From Butyrivibrio sp. (GTDB lineage Bacteria > Bacillota > Clostridia > Lachnospirales > Lachnospiraceae): a stretch of DNA of 64,000 bases. Positions 18,126 to 27,553 of the stretch are shown here, one piece after another (the stretch's first letter is position 1; each line of letters begins with the position of its first letter). A program made the translations under genes and the position numbers. The notes beneath the pieces are model-generated. The model was not told the DNA's origin and ran no database searches. It saw only the letters and a list, made by a program, of their open reading frames with translations. The stretch lies in contig JAILJR010000151.1 in NCBI GenBank assembly GCA_024694565.1, positions 1-64,000 on the forward strand. Reading direction: 5' to 3'.

Positions 18126-20588
18126 ATGAACAGAGAAGAATTTTTGAAATATTGTGATGACAGGATTGTGTTCCTTGACGGAGCCACCGGTACGAATCTG
18201 CAGAAAAAGGGACTTCCTTCAGGCGTGTGTCCCGAGAGCTGGATACTGGAGCATACAGACGTGATGAAAGAGCTTCAGAGAGCGTATTCTCAGGCCGGAT
18301 CTGACATAGTATATGCGCCTACTTTTACCGGAAACAGGATCAAGCTTTCCGACTATTGGCTAGAGAGCGACATAGTCAGGATTAATTCTGAGCTGGTAAA
18401 GCTTACCAAAGGTTCAGTATCCCGGGACACTCTGGTGGCCGGAGATCTCACCATGACAGGAAGGCAGTTAAAGCCTGTCGGGGATCTTGACTTTGAGGAG
18501 CTTATTGAGGTTTATAAGGAACAGATAAGTATTCTTCAGGAGGCCGGCTGCGATATCCTTGTGGTAGAGACTATGATGAGCCTTCAGGAGTGCAGGGCCG
18601 CTCTTATTGCAGCTAAAGAACTCTCAGATATGGCAGTGATGGTAACGCTTACCTTTGAAGCTGAGGGGAGGACGCTGTTTGGTTCTGACCCTGAGTCCTG
18701 TGCAATATGCCTCGAAGCGCTTGGAGCTGCCGCTGTCGGAGCCAACTGCTCAACAGGCCCTGACAGAATGGAAGATATAATACGAAGAATGGCCTCTGTC
18801 ACGAGGATACCCATAATAGCAAAGCCAAATGCAGGTCTTCCCTGCATCGGTAGCAGCGGTGAAACAGAGTATGACATGGACAGGGATACCTTTGTCCGTC
18901 AGATGAAAGGTCTTATAAATTGCGGAGCGTCAATAATCGGCGGCTGCTGCGGGACGACGCCGGACTTTATAAGGGGAATTAAAGAGGCCTACAGCGATTT
19001 AAGACCGTCAGAGCTTTTAAATGAAAGCGGACAAGGAATTCAAAGGAAGATCAGTGGCAGAAGATACCTTTGTTCTGAGAGAAAGAGTCTTTCCTTCGAC
19101 CTTGACTGCGGCTTCATGATAGTTGGAGAGAGGATAAATCCAACCGGCAAAAAGAAGCTTCAGGAGGAGCTGCGAAGCGGAAGCCTTGATATTGTTTCAG
19201 AGTATGCAAGAAGCCAGGAGAGTGAAGGTGCATCCATACTCGATATCAATGTCGGTATGGGAGGAATAGACGAATGCAGCACCATGCTGAATGTAATAAC
19301 TGAGGTCACATCCATATCGGATCTTCCGCTGTGCATTGATACCAGCAGTCTGGAGGTAATGGAGAAGGCTCTCAGGATCTACCCGGGAAGGGCACTTATC
19401 AATTCTATTTCTCTTGAGAAGGGCAAGGCTGAGTCATTCCTTCCGCTGGCTAAGAAGTATGGTGCGATGTTCATTTTGCTGCCGCTTAGTCCTGAGGGGC
19501 TTCCAAAGGATTTGAAAGAGAAGACTGACAATATTGATAAACTCTCAAGGATGGCATATGATGCGGGGCTTGAGATAACAGATATCGTTGTTGACGGCCT
19601 TGTAGCAACAGTGGGTGCAGACCCTGAGGCTGCAAAAAATACTCTTGACACCATCAGCTACTGCTATGAGAGAGGCTTTGCTACAGTATGCGGGCTGTCC
19701 AACATCTCCTTTGGTCTTCCGCAGCGCATGAATGTGAACACGGCGTTTCTTACCATGGCTATCTCAAGGGGACTTACCATGGCTATCGCCAATCCTTCGC
19801 AGGAGATGCTTGTTAATGCAGCCTTTGCGTCCGATCTTCTTTTAAACAAGGAAGGGGCTGCAATTAATTATATAGGAAGAATGGAAAGATATAATGACAC
19901 CTCAGGCAAAAAGTCTGATGCTGCCGTTGTAAAAGAAACTTCCGGTGAAGAGAAGGATTTTTTTAAAATCATAAAGAAAGATGTTCTTGGCGGCTCAAAG
20001 AGGAGCATAGTGAAGGACACTGAAAGCGCTCTGTCGTTTGGTCTTAAGGCAAGAGATATTCTGGACAGAGCTCTTATGCCTGCTATCAATGAGGTTGGAG
20101 AGCTTTTTGACAAGGGTAAGTATTTCCTGCCGCAGCTTATTGCAGGCGCTGAAGCCATGAAGCTTTCTATCGAGGTGCTTGAACCACACCTTCAGAAGGA
20201 TGGCAGCAAGGCGGCAAATCTTCCCACGATCGTAATAGCAACAGTTCAGGGGGACATCCATGATATAGGAAAGAATCTGGTTGCCCTGATGCTTAGGAAC
20301 TATGGCTTCAATGTCATCGACCTTGGCAAGGATGTACCCAGGGAAGAGATCATAAGGGCAGCCAGGGAAAACAATGCAAGTATCATAGCGCTTTCAGCAC
20401 TCATGACAACTACCATGAAGGAGATGAAGAACGTTATAGATTATGCACGGGATGAGAAGCTTGACTGCAGGATAATTGTCGGCGGCGCTGTGGTAACCAG
20501 GGAGTATGCTGATGAGATCGGTGCTGACGGCTATTCGTGTGATGCTGCGGACACTGTAAGGGTGGTAAAGCAGCTTCTGAATATCTGA
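18126..20588 (+). CDS. metH: Cobalamin-dependent methionine synthase, short form without activation domain
   Basis: 820 residues. The homocysteine-binding domain (about 1-300) has DGATGTNLQ and zinc ligands in GANCSTGPD and GGCCGTT. The pterin-binding domain (about 330-590) has MIVGERINPTGKKKL. The cobalamin cap and binding domains (about 610-820) have the cobalt-ligand motif GDIHDIGKN near residue 712. It transfers a methyl group from methyl-tetrahydrofolate through B12 to homocysteine. The ~330-residue S-adenosylmethionine-dependent reactivation domain of E. coli MetH is missing, so a separate reactivase would be needed. Start 11 bases after the acyltransferase, with AAGGTAAGG. Confidence 0.93.
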   Translation: MNREEFLKYCDDRIVFLDGATGTNLQKKGLPSGVCPESWILEHTDVMKELQRAYSQAGSDIVYAPTFTGNRIKLSDYWLESDIVRINSELVKLTKGSVSRDTLVAGDLTMTGRQLKPVGDLDFEELIEVYKEQISILQEAGCDILVVETMMSLQECRAALIAAKELSDMAVMVTLTFEAEGRTLFGSDPESCAICLEALGAAAVGANCSTGPDRMEDIIRRMASVTRIPIIAKPNAGLPCIGSSGETEYDMDRDTFVRQMKGLINCGASIIGGCCGTTPDFIRGIKEAYSDLRPSELLNESGQGIQRKISGRRYLCSERKSLSFDLDCGFMIVGERINPTGKKKLQEELRSGSLDIVSEYARSQESEGASILDINVGMGGIDECSTMLNVITEVTSISDLPLCIDTSSLEVMEKALRIYPGRALINSISLEKGKAESFLPLAKKYGAMFILLPLSPEGLPKDLKEKTDNIDKLSRMAYDAGLEITDIVVDGLVATVGADPEAAKNTLDTISYCYERGFATVCGLSNISFGLPQRMNVNTAFLTMAISRGLTMAIANPSQEMLVNAAFASDLLLNKEGAAINYIGRMERYNDTSGKKSDAAVVKETSGEEKDFFKIIKKDVLGGSKRSIVKDTESALSFGLKARDILDRALMPAINEVGELFDKGKYFLPQLIAGAEAMKLSIEVLEPHLQKDGSKAANLPTIVIATVQGDIHDIGKNLVALMLRNYGFNVIDLGKDVPREEIIRAARENNASIIALSALMTTTMKEMKNVIDYARDEKLDCRIIVGGAVVTREYADEIGADGYSCDAADTVRVVKQLLNI

Positions 20589-20595
20589 ATGTAGA

Positions 20596-20740
20596 GCAGA
20601 TAATGAATAATACAGACCGTCCTAAGGGATTAACCGCAAGTGGTTCCTCATAGGACCATATATAATATGAAGCAGATTATGGAAAATACAGATCGTCCAT
20701 AGGAAACCGCCGCAAACGGTTCACCTTGGGAACTTGGATT
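20596..20740 (+). repeat. Tandem duplicated leader motif upstream of ilvB
   Basis: Two copies of a unit 76 bp apart each start with GCAGATxATG and ATACAGAyCGTCC (20596-20622 and 20672-20698, 23 of 27 bases identical). Each then forms a stem-loop: outer GTCCTA/TAGGAC and inner AACCG/TGGTT in copy 1 (20619-20656), and AACCG/CGGTT in copy 2 (20705-20721). A third, diverged copy lies before the first ilvN. There is no T-box or leader-peptide signature with branched-chain codons. This is probably a cis-acting RNA element. Confidence 0.5.
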
Positions 20741-20754
20741 AAGGGGGAATTGAG

Positions 20755-22380
20755 ATGATAGGTGCAGAGGCTATTGTAAAGTGCCTTGAGAACGAAAATA
20801 CAGAGGTTATCTTTGGCTACTCCGGAGTTGCCATTGATCCTTTCTGGAACAAAATTCTTGACACAAATATAAAGACAGTACTCATAAGGACAGAGCAGAA
20901 TGCCGCCCATTGTGCCAGCGGCTTTGCAAGGATAAGCGGAAAGGTCGGTGTATGCGCCGTGACCTCCGGACCAGGTGCCACAAATCTTATCACCGGAATT
21001 GCAACTGCATATGCTGACAGTATCCCGCTCATTGCAATTACAGGCCAGGTAAACAGCGACATGATAGGTAGCGATGTGTTTCAGGAAGCTGATATTACAG
21101 GGGCTGTGGAGTCTTTTGTAAAATACAGTTATCTGATAAGAAATGTGAATGATATCCCAAGGATATTCAAAGAGGCCTTTTATATAGCCAATACAGGAAG
21201 AAAAGGCCCTGTTCTCATCGATATCCCTTTCGATGTTCAGTGCGCGGTCCTTACAGAAAAATTCTCATATCCGGAAACCATATCCATGAGATCCTATAAG
21301 CCTACGGTCAATGGTAATATTGTCCAGATCAGAAAGGTCATTAAGGAAGTGGAAAAGGCCGAACGTCCTATAATATGCGTCGGCGGAGGTGTACATTTAA
21401 GCGGTGCAACGAATGAGCTTGTAAAATTCGCCGAGCTAAATGATGTTCCAGTGGTGTCGACAATGATGGGTATTGGTGCAATGCCTTCGGATCACCCGCT
21501 CTTTTTTGGCATGGTGGGCAACAATGGTAAGGCATATGCGAACAGGGCTATGAATGAGTCAGACCTGCTGCTCATGGTAGGAGCCAGGGTTGCTGACAGG
21601 GCAGTAAACAGGCCTGACCTGATCACCGAGAATAAGGTCATGGTACATATAGACGTTGATCCGGCTGAAATTGGTAAGAACGTTGGACCTACAATTCCGC
21701 TTGTTGGCGACATAAAGCATATTTTCAATGATTTTCTGCAGCTTGATGATCATCCCGATGATCACAGAAAGTGGGTAGAGACACTTAAAGGCTACAAGGA
21801 GGAAATGAAGACCATACGTGAGCCGGTGGCTGATGGATACGTGGATCCCGAGAATTACATAAGGACACTGTCAAAGGTGATGAAGGATGATGCAATATAT
21901 GTTGCGGATGTGGGGCAGAACCAGATCTGGTCCTGTGCATATCATATTGTAAAGAACGGAAGATTCCTTACATCAGGCGGAATGGGCACCATGGGCTATT
22001 CAATACCTGCTGCCATAGGTGGAAAGATTGCGGATCCGGACAAGCAGGTAGTTGCAGTCATTGGTGACGGTGCCTTCCAGATGTGCATGATGGAGCTGGC
22101 GACAATGAGACAATACGGAGTCAATATCAAGATAGTGATAATGAAAAACGGTTATCTTGGAATGGTCAGAGAGCATCAGCACAAGGCTTACAACGACAGA
22201 TATTCCATGGTAGAGCTGAAGGGGGATCCGGATATTTCTCTTATCGCAAAGGCATATGGTATGGCTTATTACTGTGTCGACGGAAATTCGGATATTGAGG
22301 AAGAAACGATAAAATTTTTGTCAGATGACCGCTCCGGAATAATGGTAGTAATGGTTGATCCTATGGCACTTACCAGATGA
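20755..22380 (+). CDS. ilvB: Acetolactate synthase (acetohydroxyacid synthase) large subunit
   Basis: 541 residues, thiamine-diphosphate enzyme. The N-terminal domain carries the catalytic Glu in RTEQNAAHCASGFAR and the conserved GPGATNLITGIATAYADSIP. The C-terminal cofactor motif begins GDGAFQMCMMEL and continues to KNGYLGMVREHQ. It condenses two pyruvates, or pyruvate and 2-oxobutyrate, as the first common step of Val/Leu/Ile synthesis. It is a little shorter than the usual ~560-570. The start at 20755 has AAGGGGGAA. Followed by regulatory-subunit genes, so the biosynthetic rather than the fermentative enzyme is favoured. Confidence 0.94.
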   Translation: MIGAEAIVKCLENENTEVIFGYSGVAIDPFWNKILDTNIKTVLIRTEQNAAHCASGFARISGKVGVCAVTSGPGATNLITGIATAYADSIPLIAITGQVNSDMIGSDVFQEADITGAVESFVKYSYLIRNVNDIPRIFKEAFYIANTGRKGPVLIDIPFDVQCAVLTEKFSYPETISMRSYKPTVNGNIVQIRKVIKEVEKAERPIICVGGGVHLSGATNELVKFAELNDVPVVSTMMGIGAMPSDHPLFFGMVGNNGKAYANRAMNESDLLLMVGARVADRAVNRPDLITENKVMVHIDVDPAEIGKNVGPTIPLVGDIKHIFNDFLQLDDHPDDHRKWVETLKGYKEEMKTIREPVADGYVDPENYIRTLSKVMKDDAIYVADVGQNQIWSCAYHIVKNGRFLTSGGMGTMGYSIPAAIGGKIADPDKQVVAVIGDGAFQMCMMELATMRQYGVNIKIVIMKNGYLGMVREHQHKAYNDRYSMVELKGDPDISLIAKAYGMAYYCVDGNSDIEEETIKFLSDDRSGIMVVMVDPMALTR

Positions 22381-22430
22381 TCATTTTTTAAGACAAAGAT
22401 AAGTTAGTGTAAAGAAAATTATGAAAACCG

Positions 22431-22524
22431 CAGACCATCCTAAGGAATTGAAGACATCAGGACTTCTCCCGTAAAGAGGGAGCTCCTCATGTCAGATAAC
22501 CGCAAGCGGAATTCCCGGGGATCA
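22431..22524 (+). promoter_or_regulatory. Structured leader of the first ilvN, third copy of the ilv motif
   Basis: CAGACCATCCTAAGGAATT matches the motif before ilvB. A closing stem GGAATT/AATTCC (22444-22449 with 22510-22515) encloses an inserted hairpin (GACAT/ATGTC, 22453-22457 with 22489-22493, itself holding a CTCCC/GAGGG-type arm) and the small CCG-CAAG-CGG hairpin. The leader ends about 16 bases before the ilvN start. No T-run follows, so translation control or RNA stability is more likely than attenuation. Confidence 0.5.
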
Positions 22525-22539
22525 TGAAAAGGATATATT

Positions 22540-23025
22540 ATGAAGAGAATTTACTCGGTTTTAGTTGAAAACAGGGCAGGTGTCCTTTCAAAGGTGGCAG
22601 GACTCTTTTCCAGAAGAAATTTTAATATTGATTCTCTGGTTGTAGGAGAGACGGCAGACAAGGCTGTCTCCTGTATGACTATTGTGTCAACAGGGGATGA
22701 GAGGACCATTGAACAGATTGAGAAGCAGCTGAATAAGAAGATAGATGTAATAAAGGTTAAGACCTTTAAGGAGAGCATGAGCATTAACAGGGAGCTTATG
22801 CTGATAAAGGTAAAATACAACAAGGAAAACAGGCGGGACATTATGGAGAACTGTACCATAATGAACGCGCAGATCGTTGATATGTCCAAGAACATGATGC
22901 TGATCCAGATCTGTGATACCTCCGAGAGGATTGAGCTCTTTATTGAGATGCTAAAGAGCGTCAGTATTGTGGAAATTGCCCGCACAGGGACAGTGGCGCT
23001 GACCAAGTGCAGAGAGAATCAATGA
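22540..23025 (+). CDS. ilvN: Acetolactate synthase small (regulatory) subunit, copy 1
   Basis: 161 residues. The N-terminal ACT domain (about 1-75) starts IYSVLVENRAGVLSKVAGLFSRRNFNIDSL, which binds valine for feedback inhibition; the C-terminal half matches the usual small-subunit domain. AAAAGGA is the ribosome-binding site. It is one of two small-subunit genes here. The two differ clearly (for example LVVGETAD here against ITAGVTAD in the second), so they are old paralogues or have different partners. Confidence 0.92.
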   Translation: MKRIYSVLVENRAGVLSKVAGLFSRRNFNIDSLVVGETADKAVSCMTIVSTGDERTIEQIEKQLNKKIDVIKVKTFKESMSINRELMLIKVKYNKENRRDIMENCTIMNAQIVDMSKNMMLIQICDTSERIELFIEMLKSVSIVEIARTGTVALTKCRENQ

Positions 23026-23094
23026 ATACCGGACCAGACAATAAACTTTAGCGTTGTAACACGTCATTGGTTTAAAGCGTAAAACATTAAAGGG

Positions 23095-23122
23095 TTGACT
23101 TGTGCGATTCAAGTGGTATAAT
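23095..23122 (+). promoter_or_regulatory. Strong promoter before the second ilvN
   Basis: TTGACT (23095-23100), 16-nt spacer and a perfect TATAAT (23117-23122). The transcript would start near 23130 and carry a ~140-nt leader, giving the second ilvN and ilvC their own control. Confidence 0.8.
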
Positions 23123-23144
23123 TTGATTTAAATTGATGAAAAAA

Positions 23145-23259
23145 CAGAGGTTGAGGCTCATAAAAATGTATTCGGATGCAGCTTTAAGGGAGAGGTGAGT
23201 TTATGACTTTAAAGTGCTAAAGGATACAGGCGCAGAGCACGATTACTACCTCTGAGAGG
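23145..23259 (+). promoter_or_regulatory. Three-way-junction leader RNA, candidate riboswitch
   Basis: Closing stem CAGAGGT/ACCTCTG (23145-23151 with 23248-23254), a second stem TCATAAA/TTTATGA (23158-23164 with 23200-23206) and a third GTGCT/AGCAC (23214-23218 with 23236-23240). The 3' strand of the closing stem can instead pair as CCTC-TGA-GAGG with the ribosome-binding site GAGGGGGAG of the second ilvN (23256-23264). This mutually exclusive pairing is what a translational switch needs. It resembles the start of a lysine riboswitch (GAGGTxGAGG) but is too short and lacks the rest. Class unknown. Confidence 0.5.
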
Positions 23260-23268
23260 GGGAGTGGA

Positions 23269-23772
23269 ATGCAGAAAAAAGTGTTTCAGCTGATCGTTGA
23301 TAACAATCCCGGTGTACTTTCCAGGATTTCGGGTTTGTTTTCAAGACGCGGATACAATATTGAGAGCATTACGGCCGGTGTGACGGCTGACCCGAGGTTT
23401 ACAAGGATCACGATCGTTGCTTCTGGCGATGATGTTATTCTTGAACAGATTGAGAAGCAGGTCTCCAAGCTTGTGGACATCAGAGATATTCATGAGCTGC
23501 TTCCGCAGGACAGCGTATACAGAGAGCTGGCACTGGTCAAGGTGAGGGCAGAGGCCGCCAACAGGCAGAGTATTCTTGCAACTGCCAATATTTTCAGGGG
23601 CAACATCATTGATGTAAGCCCGGATTCACTTATCATTGAGATAACAGGCAATCAGTCCAAGGTTGACGCCTTTCTCAAGCTCCTTGAGGGCTATGAGATA
23701 CTGGAGCTTGCAAGGACAGGTATTGCCGGTCTTGGAAGAGGAACAGACAAGGTCATCTACTTTGATGTATGA
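23269..23772 (+). CDS. ilvH: Acetolactate synthase small (regulatory) subunit, copy 2
   Basis: 167 residues. ACT domain QLIVDNNPGVLSRISGLFSRRGYNIESITAGVTADP is close to the family consensus, followed by the standard C-terminal domain (ELALVKVRAEAANRQSI, LARTGIAGLGRG). It has its own promoter and structured leader and lies directly before ilvC, 113 bases away. This copy looks the more typical of the two small subunits. The symbol is used only to distinguish it from copy 1. Confidence 0.92.
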   Translation: MQKKVFQLIVDNNPGVLSRISGLFSRRGYNIESITAGVTADPRFTRITIVASGDDVILEQIEKQVSKLVDIRDIHELLPQDSVYRELALVKVRAEAANRQSILATANIFRGNIIDVSPDSLIIEITGNQSKVDAFLKLLEGYEILELARTGIAGLGRGTDKVIYFDV

Positions 23773-23864
23773 CAGAAGGCTTCGATTGCATCATAGACTT
23801 CTGGCAATTTTTTCAGAATATGAGTGATGGGCCAAAGGCTTAGAAACTTCACTATATTTAATAA

Positions 23865-24914
<1,050 letters not shown>

Positions 24915-24957
24915 TAATAATGTAATTTGATATTAAGCAAAAAAAGGCTTAAAATTA

Positions 24958-24984
24958 TGGAGTGCCATTTTTACTGGCACTCCA
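24958..24984 (+). terminator. Hairpin terminator after ilvC
   Basis: A perfect 10-bp stem TGGAGTGCCA/TGGCACTCCA with a 7-nt loop, followed by TTCTAC. The T-run is short, so termination may be partial. Confidence 0.65.
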
Positions 24985-25006
24985 TTCTACAGTTAAGGGG
25001 AACGAG

Positions 25007-27466
25007 ATGCCATTTCCGGGGGAGAAAAGCATAGGTAAGAGTGAATCGGGGAGAACAAAAGCCTATTATGTGCCTGCTGTTATGTTTGGCAGCAGCTTTG
25101 TTATGTACCTTATTTCGCTCCTTCCGATCTTTATTAAGCGTGGCCTTCCCTTTTTCTATTACGGCGATTACAATGTCCAACAGATTCCGTTTTATACTCT
25201 TGCGCACAGAGCAGTCAGGGCAGGGGACTTTTACTGGAACTGGAATCTGGATCTGGGTGGCTCGCTTTCGGGAGACCTTTCCTTTTATCTTCTTGGAAGT
25301 CCTTTTTTCTGGCTGACAGTTCCTTTCCCCGAAGAAGCGATACCATATCTGATGCCTGTTCTCATGGCGCTTAAGTATGCGGTTGCAGCCACTTGCGCCT
25401 ATCTTTATATCAGCAGATATGTTCACAAGTACATCTATGGTATGATCGGAGGCTATCTTTATGCTTTCTCCGGATTTAATGCATGCAATATCGTATTCAA
25501 TCACTTCACTGATATAGTTGCATTTTTCCCGCTTTATCTTCTTCTTTTTGAGAGGCTGATGGATGCAGAGACAAAAAGGGAAGAGAAGCTTTTGCCATCA
25601 GGGTGGCCATTTGTCTGTTTTTCTCTTATGACTGCATTTATGGCTATTGTGAATTATTATTTTTTCTTTGGCCAGGTATTGTTTCTGATCCTATATTTCT
25701 TCATAAGATATGCTAAAGAGGGTAATCTGAGGGATGGGCTGATAAGGTTTAACAGGGCGCTTTTTTCAGGTATACTCGGAACAGTACTTGCAGGCTTCTT
25801 CTTTATACCTGCAGTGGCAGGAGTAAGTGGTAATTCGAGACTGTCTGATTTTGTCACAGGCTACAACATGCTGGTATACCCAAGCGGGAAGCTTGTGTGG
25901 GATATATTTAAGAGCCTTGCTATGCTTCCGGATATCATTGGAAAGGGAACTCTGTTTTTTACTTCCACGGTAAAGTTCTCATCACTGGCAGCTTATATTC
26001 CGATGTATGGTATTTCTGGCGTGGTGGCTTTTTTTCTGCTTGGTAAAAAGAAGAGAAGCTGGCAGAAGACTCTTCTTTGTACTTGCTTAATAATTGCAGT
26101 TATCCCGGTCTATAATTCGGCTTTTTCGCTCTTTAACAGCTCATACTATGCCAGGTGGTTCTATATGCCTGTTCTCATAATGTGCCTGGTCACGGCAATG
26201 GCTGCTGAGAGAGGCAAGTCGGAGCAGATGAAAAAGGGAGCGATAGCCGCGGTATTCTTTTTCCTTCTCTTTGTGGCTGTATACCTTTTGCCTTCGACAA
26301 ATAATGAAGGGAAAATTGTTTTTTTCAACATGTCTGACAACAATGAACTGTTTCTCTGGGACATGGGCGGAACGGCTGTTTTGTGTATAATGCTGCTGAT
26401 TACTGCCTTTGTGCTGCCAAAGAAGATTTTTGTACACAGGGGGCAAGTCAGAAATCTTAGGGATGCATTAGTACTTTTCCTTGTGATATGCAGCTGTATA
26501 ATAACAACCTTTATTCCGGTCAGAAACGGTAGCAGCATAATCAGTGACAGAGGAAAACAGAAATGGCAGGAGCAGATGCTTGAGGGGCGGGTAGATGTGG
26601 ATCTTACAGGCTTTGCAAGAGGCGAGGTGGATTCAACTTCGACCAACTATGATATAGTGTGGAGTGTACCCTCCATTCACTGTTTTTTGAGCACAGTTCC
26701 GTCTGAGATATTTGATTTCCTTGAGGGTACAGCGAATATTGAGCGCACCGTTGAAACCAATATACCTGAGGACAGAGCCGGACTAAGGGCGATCCTGTCA
26801 GGAAGATACTACTTTGAAAACGCGGACATAAGCAAGGATAGAATCTTCAATAATGGTGAGGGGACTCCGGGTTATTACTACCTGGACACCCGGAATGGAT
26901 TTGATATTTTTGAAAACCGTAATTACATACCGATGGGATTTTGCTTTGACCACTATATTACGGAATCGGAATGGGAGGACCTGGATCCTGAGACCTTTGA
27001 CCTCGACCTTGTGAGAGCCCTTATACTGCCGGATGAGGTTGCCCTTGAAATAGGTGACAGCATTGCCATGGATGAGCTGTTTGCAGAGGATATTATCGTA
27101 GGAGGTCTTTCATACGATGATTTCGTGGATGAGTGCACTAAGCGCAGAAATACTGCGTGTACCGAATTTTTACCGGATACAAACGGATTTCTGGCCAGGA
27201 CCGCGGAAATTCGTGATGACACTCTTGTTTTCTTCTCGGTACCTGCAAGAAAAGGCTTTTCATGTAAGGTGGACGGCTCGCCGGTCCCAATTTATAAAGC
27301 TGATTACGGGCTGATGGCAATACCGGTCAAGGGCGGTGCAGCCCATGAGATAAGGGTGGATTACGAGCTGGAAGGAAAAAAGATCGGCAATGTATTGTCT
27401 TTAATAGGACTTCTGATCCTTGCCGGCTATATTGTTTATATTAAAAAGTATCAATCAAATCAATAA
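25007..27466 (+). CDS. YfhO-type multispanning membrane protein
   Basis: About 819 residues. Twelve or so N-terminal membrane helices include YYGDYNVQQIPFYTLAHRAVRAGDFYWNWN and GGYLYAFSGFNACNIVFNHF, characteristic of the YfhO family. An extracytoplasmic C-terminal domain (about 530-780) and a last membrane helix follow. YfhO is linked in Gram-positives to glycosylation of lipoteichoic acid or other envelope polymers. I use the ATG at 25007 behind AAGGGG; an upstream in-frame GTG at 24962 lies inside the ilvC terminator hairpin. Function in this organism is not proven. Confidence 0.85.
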   Translation: MPFPGEKSIGKSESGRTKAYYVPAVMFGSSFVMYLISLLPIFIKRGLPFFYYGDYNVQQIPFYTLAHRAVRAGDFYWNWNLDLGGSLSGDLSFYLLGSPFFWLTVPFPEEAIPYLMPVLMALKYAVAATCAYLYISRYVHKYIYGMIGGYLYAFSGFNACNIVFNHFTDIVAFFPLYLLLFERLMDAETKREEKLLPSGWPFVCFSLMTAFMAIVNYYFFFGQVLFLILYFFIRYAKEGNLRDGLIRFNRALFSGILGTVLAGFFFIPAVAGVSGNSRLSDFVTGYNMLVYPSGKLVWDIFKSLAMLPDIIGKGTLFFTSTVKFSSLAAYIPMYGISGVVAFFLLGKKKRSWQKTLLCTCLIIAVIPVYNSAFSLFNSSYYARWFYMPVLIMCLVTAMAAERGKSEQMKKGAIAAVFFFLLFVAVYLLPSTNNEGKIVFFNMSDNNELFLWDMGGTAVLCIMLLITAFVLPKKIFVHRGQVRNLRDALVLFLVICSCIITTFIPVRNGSSIISDRGKQKWQEQMLEGRVDVDLTGFARGEVDSTSTNYDIVWSVPSIHCFLSTVPSEIFDFLEGTANIERTVETNIPEDRAGLRAILSGRYYFENADISKDRIFNNGEGTPGYYYLDTRNGFDIFENRNYIPMGFCFDHYITESEWEDLDPETFDLDLVRALILPDEVALEIGDSIAMDELFAEDIIVGGLSYDDFVDECTKRRNTACTEFLPDTNGFLARTAEIRDDTLVFFSVPARKGFSCKVDGSPVPIYKADYGLMAIPVKGGAAHEIRVDYELEGKKIGNVLSLIGLLILAGYIVYIKKYQSNQ

Positions 27467-27553
27467 AAATACAGTGTTCTGATATTTGTTCTTGTATGTT
27501 ATATTTACAGTAATTATATTGATTTATATTATTTTGGAAGGAGACTAACAGGT

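Noticed and set aside
20755-22380. Fermentative acetolactate synthase AlsS instead of IlvB
   Set aside because: Two regulatory-subunit genes and ilvC follow directly, which fits the biosynthetic enzyme; AlsS needs no small subunit.
23145-23259. Lysine riboswitch before the second ilvN
   Set aside because: Only the opening GAGGTxGAGG and closing CTACCTC parts resemble it; the span between the closing strands is about 107 nt and the rest of the conserved core is missing.
20596-23268. T-box or leader-peptide attenuation of the ilv genes
   Set aside because: No T-box antiterminator signature, no run of Leu/Val/Ile codons in the short leader frames and no terminator directly before the start codons.
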